From: Branchiostoma lanceolatum
Lineage: Eukaryota; Chordata; Leptocardii; Amphioxiformes; Branchiostomatidae
Direction: 5' to 3'
NCBI RefSeq assembly: GCF_035083965.1
Contig: NC_089724.1
Coordinates: 17,850,410 to 17,914,409, forward strand
Length of the DNA: 64,000 nt
The translations under genes and the position numbers were made by a program. Positions within the stretch are counted from its first letter, which is position 1. Each line of letters starts with the position of its first letter. Of the stretch, positions 56,313 to 64,000 are shown piece after piece. The notes beneath the pieces are model-generated. The model was not told the DNA's origin, searched no databases, and saw only the letters and a list, made by a program, of their open reading frames with translations.

Positions 56313-57754
56313 GTAAGGAGGCCGTCTAAGTGTAGCTACCGCATAGTTTTGGTATTTTTTGGGGGTGATTACGGGTTTGCTGAGTGCGATAGTTTTAGTG
56401 GTGTTGCTCGTTGTACTGAAAAACGTAGTGTTGGTGTCTCAACTTCGCCGAATGGCGTGCAACTTCTGACGAACGCCGCTTTTCCTGCAGACAACCTCTT
56501 TATTTCAGCCGTTTGAAACCCTCTACAACACTCATTACACCTAAAATCACCCCACAGCATTGTGGGGAGTCAAACAGGGTTCAAGATAAGCTTTAGTGCC
56601 GATTTTTGGGGTAGTTTGAGGTGATAGTTTGCATGCACCCCTCGTTTTCCACGCTAAACAGTTCTGCATGGTTTCTTCCCCACACGGGCGGCCTGGTCTT
56701 TATCACAGCACATCTATCCCCACTTCCCTGCACAGTTGGGGCCCTATCCTTCCTGTTTACCGCCCCTAAACCCTTCAACCCCCTGTCGTTATCATTCTGC
56801 ACAGTTTACCAACCAGCAACAGCTAGAAAATTTACCTCCGAGCAATTTTTAACGGACTTCACGGCCTTGGGCGAATTTGGGGGTCAGACAACTTGGGAAG
56901 TGCTAAGCTGAGTCCTGTGGTAACAGAGCACCATTGACTCATTACTATGCAAACGACCCAACTACAGCATGGGTCTAATTTTGTTCGGCTTTCTGTTTGC
57001 ATACTAGTATCTGTAGAAAAAAGATCATACTAGTACTTTGCTGGTAGTTTTATTGAGATTAAAAGGAAGGCTGCTTGATACCAAGGCCAGACACCAAATT
57101 TCCTGACTGAAAAAGAGGACTGTAGAAAAAGCCTTCCACGTGTTTTGCGTAGAGAGGGGTCTATGGGTGAACATTTTCTTCAAGATTAGTTCATTTCGTC
57201 TAAGAAATGTTGTTTTTCAGTCAGAATGTATGCATTTGGGGATTAGCAAGGATTGGCAAAGACATTCGAGGGGGGAAGTTTGGGAATTATTTTGTTTATG
57301 TCAACCCAGAGCTCATGGCTGAGGTTTTTATTTGGTCTTGCCCTAACCTATTAAAGTTGTGGTCAGTCTGGTCTGCTCCCAAAACCTTGTGGGCATAATT
57401 TCTGTGAGAATGTCACAATACAACCCCTTTTAATGGGTCTCTAGAGTGTTTCGCAGTAAAAATAATATCGGGTGTGCACGGAAATCTGTTCCACCCACAA
57501 CCTAAAAAATTTGCTAGCAACCCACACTTTTTCGAAAGGTTTCCTTACAACTCTTTTGGACGGGACTTTTTTGTACGACGGATGTACAAAATGAATTTGC
57601 TTTTAGCTTGCTAAATTCGTAGATCCTTGGGGAAAATAGTGTTGTCAGTGTGAATATGTTTTCAATTAAGCAAAATGGTTTGCATAGGTCATTTGGGACA
57701 GTATACACATTGTATGGATTGCAGAAATGCCTGGAGACCATTGCAAATAAGACC

Positions 57755-57957
57755 CTGTTCATACCACGATTCGCAAATTGTGATTCACCCTGGCACGGAT
57801 TGATCCCACACCTCGCAAATCCTGGTATGAACCTCTGAATCTGGCTCTGAGGGGGGTCAATCCTGATGCTCTCAATCCTGAGGTGGATTGGTGTATTAAA
57901 TCGGGATCAATCCCATGTCTGGGTGAATCCTGATTCACGAATCATTGTATGAATGGA
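57755..57957. mobile_element. MITE with about 55-bp inverted ends, CATACCACGATTCG type
   Basis: Left CTGTTCATACCACGATTCG..GTGATTCACCC and right GGGTGAATCC..CGAATCATTGTATGAATGG are inverted relatives; GGATTGATCCC and its inverse lie further in. In intron 1 of the REST-like gene. Confidence 0.6.
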
Positions 57958-59051
57958 TTCTAACTGTTTCTGAAGAAAGCTACTATTGTGACTAAGAAAT
58001 GTTCTAATTGTAGCTAAGGAATAGAGGAGGAAAGCTTGGGTGGCAGTGCAAAAACCTTGAGTTAGTACTTGATTTATGATTCACTAACTAGTACATATTG
58101 TACATACATTGTAGTAATGTATATGCCTAGCAACAATGTTTTAGAGTCTGACATGTTGAAATCACCAGGTTTTGACTAAAAATGCTGCAGTATCCAATGT
58201 TGCCTGCTGATTAACATACAATCCATATCCCAATTGTTAGTTAAGCCTAAAGATCATTGGAAGGAAAAACATCGCTACATCCAACCATGCGTTACTAAAA
58301 AAACCCTCCAAATATGCATCCCAGGACACATGTATAACAAAATAACAGCCAATCCTTGCTTGCTAGTCCTTTTGTTTAGTAATGGTCCGACTCCATGTAA
58401 CTTGAAACTGTTGTTTGCTTGGACAAGTTAACTTTCACTTTTGTTTTCTTAACCTTACAAAGTAAGTCACTTGAACTGATGTGTTTTTTAGAGTGCCTTA
58501 TCGCTGTTACAGGGATGACAATGCTCAGGTTAGTGCAGTAAGATTAGAGTTATGCAGGTTTTTTGATGTCTCCATGCCTTGAACCTGCACTGGCCAAAGA
58601 TAACTTCAGCGCCAGATAGTAGCCTGTAAATGTCATCATTGCAGCAGATAACAAGATTTTAAATTATTCATATTCCTACTGACCTACATCATGTAGGAAC
58701 AATTTTAAAAAGGAAAATTTGTCTATTGATGGACTGATAGGCAAAGAAAATGATTTCCAAGCAATATTTATTTAATGCTGGTAAGTTTTCTGTTATGTAA
58801 TTTTTTTGTGGTGAGCCCTGTATTCAGGGATGATTCATTCTGGCTCACTCCAGTCTTGTTTGGAATATTACCAGATGAAAACTGCTCACATTTTATAGCA
58901 TTTCAAAGCATAAACTTGAGGTTAAGTTTGACACAAAACTACACTTGATTATCACATTTTCACAGTCAATGATGTAAAATTCAACAACTCTTATCCTCTT
59001 CCAGGTAGCCTTTTCCATTTTTCTGTTCATCACCAAACGTGCCTTGTGACT

Positions 59052-62000
59052 ATGGAGGGTGTGGAGTTGGCGCCCCTGCAGCAGGTCGAGCTGGCAGCAC
59101 TACAGCAGGTGGACATGTCCAACATCAGCATGGAACAGGACCAGGAGGCACAGCTCACCCCACTGGACCTCAGCATGGTGGCCAGTATAAGGGACAAGCC
59201 AGTGGAACAGCCTGTGCAGGTAAAGTCTAGTCGTGTGGTAGAAATATCTAAATATCATGCTGTATTGTATAATAGGATAAGTGAGTTGCTAGTTGCAGTA
59301 AGAGAACAGGTGCATTGGTATGTTGTTAAAAAGACAATACTATATTTTACTCTATCCTACCATAGTTCTGAGAGCACTAGAGATGGAAATTCAGTGTTGT
59401 TCACAGACATAAGTTTGTATTTTGGGGTCAGTCCAGTTGTACATATAGCCCTGTATTGAAAGCAGTTGTGTTGGTATTGTTCTATGTGTAGGACCGGGAT
59501 GCCTCTCCTGACACAACTGTGCAGCAGTGGACACCTAGGAAAGGCAAGAAGATGAAGTGGAAATGGCAGAAGTCACCTGGAAAATCCTCTACCAAGTCTT
59601 CCAACAAGAAAAGAAAGACAGACCGCAAGATAGTATGTTTGTCACATTTCATAGTTTTTTTGCTCATAAGAAAATGTCACATGAGATTGCATATATTCAA
59701 TGTCTTAACTTGTACTTGAATAAACTATATGATACAAGGGAGATTAATTGTAATTCTGGGTATGAAACTGAGCCTGTGAATATGCAAAATGAAAAATGCG
59801 ATAGATCAATGTATCAATTTATTGCCATGAATTGCCAGAGATGTCATGATTTAATTGAAAGGGAGAACATCAAAATATACATCAATACAGTATAAGTAAG
59901 AAATGAAAGATAAAATGAAAGTCATATAAATATCTACATGATCAAAACACAAAAAACTTCTGTATTATCATATTGTGCAGGAGACAACACCTGATGAGAA
60001 CAGTAACCCAGTGATGGATGCAGAAGTACCATTGGTGAACAACCAGGAAGTTCACACCGCAGATGGTGTAATCCAGGACAACACTGGAGAGACCGCCTTC
60101 TCAGATGATGCCATCATGATGTCCCAACTTACTGATGAGGAAACACCACTGAGCTTGACAGCGCAGAAGGGCAGGCCTAAGAAGCTTGACATCCCCCCTA
60201 TGCCAGTTCGAGAGGAACCACAGCAGATCCAAGTGAACGGGACCACCACAGTCTTCTCAGACCGTACCGTGTACAACTGTGATGAATGTGCCTACACTAC
60301 ATACAAGCGATATGCCTACATCGTACACCTTCGTGTGCACACTGGTTAGTATTATTAATATGATATATTAATGTCCTTTCGCGTTCTGATGTGCTGCCAA
60401 GAGAACCAAATTTTTAAAAGAAATGAGAACCCCCATTAAGATTTATCTGCCAGGTCACATATGTCCGTCACTGTAGAAAAACAGTGTCTTTGAGATATCT
60501 CCAATGCAGCAGCACCCCCAGATATGCACAGTTTGGATGTACAGAAGTTCATTTTCATCTCTGAAGATTCATTCCTTCAGGATGGCAGATACATGTATAT
60601 GTGACCTGGCAAAATAATGTCAGTAGATGTTGGTTGAGTTTGTACAATTTTTTTTCCTAAAAGAATGATATAGATATGCTTTGTTTGATTTAACATTGTC
60701 TTGTGATCAACATTTGAGATAAATGCCATGATTGTTAATTCAATCTTTTCATACATACAGGAGAGAAGCCGTTCCAGTGTCCGTTCTGTCCCCATGCCAC
60801 GACCCAGGCAGGCCACCTGCGGCGCCACATGTCCCAGATGCACAGTGAAGAAGGGAAGAAGTTTGAGTGTGGGATGTGCAGCTTCTCTACCAACAGCCAA
60901 GTATGTATTACTTTATAGCAGTAGGTCAGGAATAGTCTGACCAGTTTTAGATTGAGTCATCCTTCACTCCAAAACACACCATGACCACTGCTGACTTATT
61001 TCCAACCACCAGCCAACCCATTCCAGACCTCCCGTCCACATCCGAATGCAGAAGGCTCACGTTTTTTCATGTAAAGAGAAGGTCTACTGTAGATATATAT
61101 ATATATGATTAAATACGAGCTAGAAATGTTATATGTTGTATACTTATTCCCCAAGAATGCATACAGAAATATTTTTGCTTTGAGAAATTTAAGTGTCTGT
61201 CAAATCCCATTGTTATGTCTTGCCTAAAGTGAATGTTTATGAAACAATGACAGTCTCAAAAGTTTGGTAACACATGTAGGTTTCTATGTGGGTGTCAAAT
61301 TCATGATTTTGTTCCCTCTTCAGAGCCGGCTTATCAAACACTTGAAGGAGCATGACACGGAGACGATGGAGGCAGAGGAAGCAGAGGAGGAGGAAGAACA
61401 GGGAGATGAGGAAGAAGAGGAGGAGGATAAAGATGGAGAGGAGGAACAAGAGAATATGGATGGAGAAGAATTGGGGGAGGAAAACATGGAGGATGCAACT
61501 GAAGGGAAGAAGAAGAAAAAGAAGAGGGGGACCAACAAGAGATTCAATTGTGGAGAGTGTGATTTCAAGACTGCTTACCGCCACTGCCTGGTCACCCATC
61601 TTAAGGTACCTGCTGTTCAGCTTGTTGATAGTACTTTCAAGAAAAACCTGGAAAGAGTTGCAAATTTCGGATGTTGTAGAGATTTTGTACAACCCAGTGG
61701 CTGAAAGTCAACGTTTGAGAAGTAACTTACAAATCCTATGAATACCTTATGTTACCTAACTGCTGACACATTTTGCCTCCCTACCTACTACTAGGTCCAC
61801 CAGGGCATTAAAGAACACAGATGCCCCCAGTGCGGTTACTCCACCACATACAAACATGTCCTGGCACGTCACATGCTCAGCCACGATGGGAAGCGGGACC
61901 ACTTCTGCGACAGTTGCTCCTTCGCCAGCCCGTACAAGTTTGTGGTGGCGCGCCATATCAAGCGCAAGCACGGCGGCCCGCGGCAACTGGCCTGCGACCG

Positions 62001-63950
62001 CTGCCCGTATCTGGGATTCGATGCAGCGGCCATGAAGGCTCACATGAAGAAACATGACAACGAGGGACAGTACAGGTACAGTATTTTCTATTAAGTTTGC
62101 TCAAGGAAAAAGTTACTATCAATAGACATCTTTCAAAGCCATGGAATAAAGTGTAAGCATTCTCTCATTGGCAATGCTCTGAGCGTCCTTCTTATGTTTT
62201 GATTCTGTGCTACTGTAAATCTTCAAACATTTTTTTTCGTGGTGACCTCTCCACCGTGAATTCATGGCACCATGAATATGTATTTCCAATGAACTACTAC
62301 TGCACTACAAAATTAGTTCAACTGTGAATTTCAAACACTGAAACCTCCTTTTCCCCTCCTTCTGCAAAATAAAACCACTCCAAAAGTAGATCAATTTACA
62401 GTGAATATAGCCTAGCCATTGACAGGTTTTTTCATGTGTCCCTGCAGATGTAAGTTTGCTCCCCGAGATGAGGACCAGAAGCCCCGTGAGAAGATCCTGC
62501 TGTATCACTGTGACCAGTGTGAGTACGCCACCAACCGCAAGGACCATCTGGACTGCCACGCGGTAAGACATAAGATCAACACAAACTAAACATGCTTTTT
62601 ATGCTGAAGTATGTGTAAGCAATGGTAGCAGTCTAGCAGAGGATGATAAATTTCCTAGTCATGATCACAACTTTGTTTTACAGAAAGTCCACAAGGATAA
62701 GCCTGACGGGGCTCATATATACAAGTGCGAGCAGTGCACGTACGTGACAGGCAAGCGATTCCTCCTCAACAAACACCTGAAGGGCCACTCTGCCGTCAAG
62801 AAGTACATGTGCGAGATGTGCGGCGGGACCTTCGACCGCAAGGTCAACTACGAGGCACACAAACGGACCCATACAGGAGAGAAGCCCTACAAGTGCCCCA
62901 AGTGCGACTACGCCAGCTCCCAGAAGACTCACCTGAACCGCCACCTCCGCATGCACAACGGCTTCCGCCCGTTCAAGTGCGAGAAGTGCTCATACGCCGC
63001 CGCAAACCAACACGAGATTGTCCGCCATGTTCGCCAGGTAAGACTGCAATAAAAGTGGAACTGAACCTTTGTGTTATAAGTAAGGAAATAGCAGCTAGCT
63101 AATACTGAACTTGATTACATGTACCAAGTACATGTAACCTTACATGTGCTAAGTACATGTATGTAATACCGTAGAGGATATGCACTTCCACTGTATGACT
63201 ACTATGATATAACTGGTTTCTTCATTCCCAGCACTTTTCCACCACAAATGATTGAACCGACCTGCCAATGTTCTGCCCCATCCAGGTGCACCTGAAGATC
63301 AAGCCGTTCCAGTGCCCATACTGTGCCTACGCCACAGCAGACAGGTCCAACTACACCAAGCACGTGGCCATGCACACCAACCCACGCCCCTTTACCTGCC
63401 CCGCCTGTGTCTACACCGCCAGCAAGAAGTGCAACCTCTACTATCACATGAAGGTAAGAAACTGTACATTCTCAATCTTGATTGTATTGCTTGAGGTACC
63501 ATATATTCAAGTCAGAACTCAAACAAAAAGGGTAGGACATTAAGTATTCTTGTTGCATTCTTGTGTTCACAGTCGAAGCACCCTGACCACCCAGACACAC
63601 AAGAGCATGCTGGGCACGTCAGGCTGAAGGTCAGACCTCCCAGCAGCACCGAGACCAGCCCCGAGGGCAAGGAGAAGTCCAAGCCCAAAGGTGACGAGGT
63701 CAACAACAACTGGAACCAGAACAAGAAGAAGGCTGGGGGGGCGGAGGGCACGTCGGAGGTGAAGACAGAAGAAGGGGCTGGTGCCAGCAACCTGATAGAC
63801 TTCATCACCAACACGGAGGATCAGGACGAGGAGGGGTCCGAGGTGCCGACCCCTGGGGTAGAGGGTCACAGCTGTGACTTCTGTGGACGTTTCTTCAATG
63901 ATCGGGAGATGTGGGAGTCGCATGTGCAGCGCCACCTACGCGCTTCTTAG
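59052..63950 (+). CDS. REST: REST/NRSF-like C2H2 zinc-finger transcription factor, complete
   Basis: Ten coding exons: 59052-59219, 59492-59632, 59981-60344, 60761-60900, 61324-61605, 61795-62075, 62448-62562, 62684-63037, 63286-63453 and 63573-63950; GT-AG, phases continuous, 796 aa. N-terminus with LxxLQQ-like repeats and a basic stretch (RKGKKMKWKWQK), then 14 C2H2 fingers: three, an acidic Glu-rich insert from GA-rich DNA (61369-61500), then eleven more. One C-terminal finger (CDFCGRFF..HVQRH) follows an unstructured region. Fingers 10-14, with DYASSQKTHLNRH, YAAANQHEIVRH, TADRSNYTKH and ASKKCNLYYHMKSKHP, match fingers 4-8 of vertebrate REST, and the isolated last finger is also a REST hallmark (CoREST binding there). 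Vertebrate REST has eight plus one, so the array here is longer. Known role: repression of neuronal genes through RE1 sites. The start follows the acceptor at 59004; the upstream exon is non-coding. Orthology is strong for the C-terminal half, less sure for the N-terminal half. Confidence 0.87.
62211..62405. mobile_element. MITE family 2, copy 2
   Basis: Left TACTGTAAATC and right ATTTACAGTGA are inverted ends. The interior (CCTCTCCACCGTGAATTCAT, GGCACCATGAAT) matches the copy at 8240-8420. In an intron of the REST-like gene, ending about 43 bp before an exon. Confidence 0.6.
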
Positions 63951-64000
63951 ATCTCCTTGTTCATACACAATATCACTTTTTGGCTTAAAGGGACTGTAGA

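Noticed and set aside
56621-56911. 96-codon plus-strand open frame after the REST-like first exon
   Set aside because: It lies in the first intron, has no splice acceptor before it and no domain.
59052-59459. REST-like first coding exon extended to 59459
   Set aside because: The frame stays open through a GTAAAG donor at 59220, but the extension has no similarity, and the spliced model keeps phase through all later exons.

Overview
The window looks like nuclear DNA of a non-vertebrate deuterostome, most likely a cephalochordate (amphioxus, Branchiostoma). The reasons are single-copy orthologues of vertebrate families (ZRANB1/TRABID, a RHOBTB1/2-type Rho GTPase, a REST-like zinc-finger repressor), compact GT-AG introns of a few hundred bases to about 2 kb, an A/T-rich intergenic background, and many different miniature inverted-repeat elements. 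The species call is inference; no ribosomal or mitochondrial marker is present.

Layout. (1) 1-4046, minus strand: the 5' part of a PEBP (phosphatidylethanolamine-binding protein/RKIP) family gene that runs off the left edge. A 439-bp TRIM-like retroelement with tRNA-like sequence in its terminal repeats sits in its first intron. (2) 4040-4125: a compact head-to-head promoter with NRF1-, CRE- and YY1-like sites. (3) 4792-13385, plus strand: a complete eight-exon ZRANB1/TRABID deubiquitinase gene, with a 1.6-kb Harbinger-like non-autonomous transposon in its last intron. (4) 19880-27190, minus strand: a complete nine-coding-exon RHOBTB gene, convergent with ZRANB1, with probable non-coding 5' exons at 28974-29020 and about 34890-35240. 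(5) 38042-44028 and 45290-53669, both minus strand: two tandem paralogues of eleven exons each. They encode GPI-anchored secreted proteins of architecture signal peptide-CUB-LDLa-CUB-LDLa-Thr/Ser linker-Ly6/uPAR, a combination I do not know from a described family. (6) 56.2-63.95 kb, plus strand: a REST/NRSF-like gene with a non-coding first exon, ten coding exons, 14 arrayed C2H2 fingers and a separate C-terminal finger.

All exon models were built by hand from splice signals, phase continuity and family homology. Every complete model closes in frame (718, 676, 545, 571 and 796 codons before stop). The genes do not form a pathway. The closest functional relation is between the two tandem CUB/LDLa/Ly6 genes, whose 3' halves are nearly identical in nucleotide sequence while their 5' halves have diverged, which points to gene conversion or a mosaic duplication. 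The remaining DNA holds at least ten kinds of inverted-repeat elements, several with recognisable target-site duplications, plus minisatellites and long (CA)n/(TG)n tracts.
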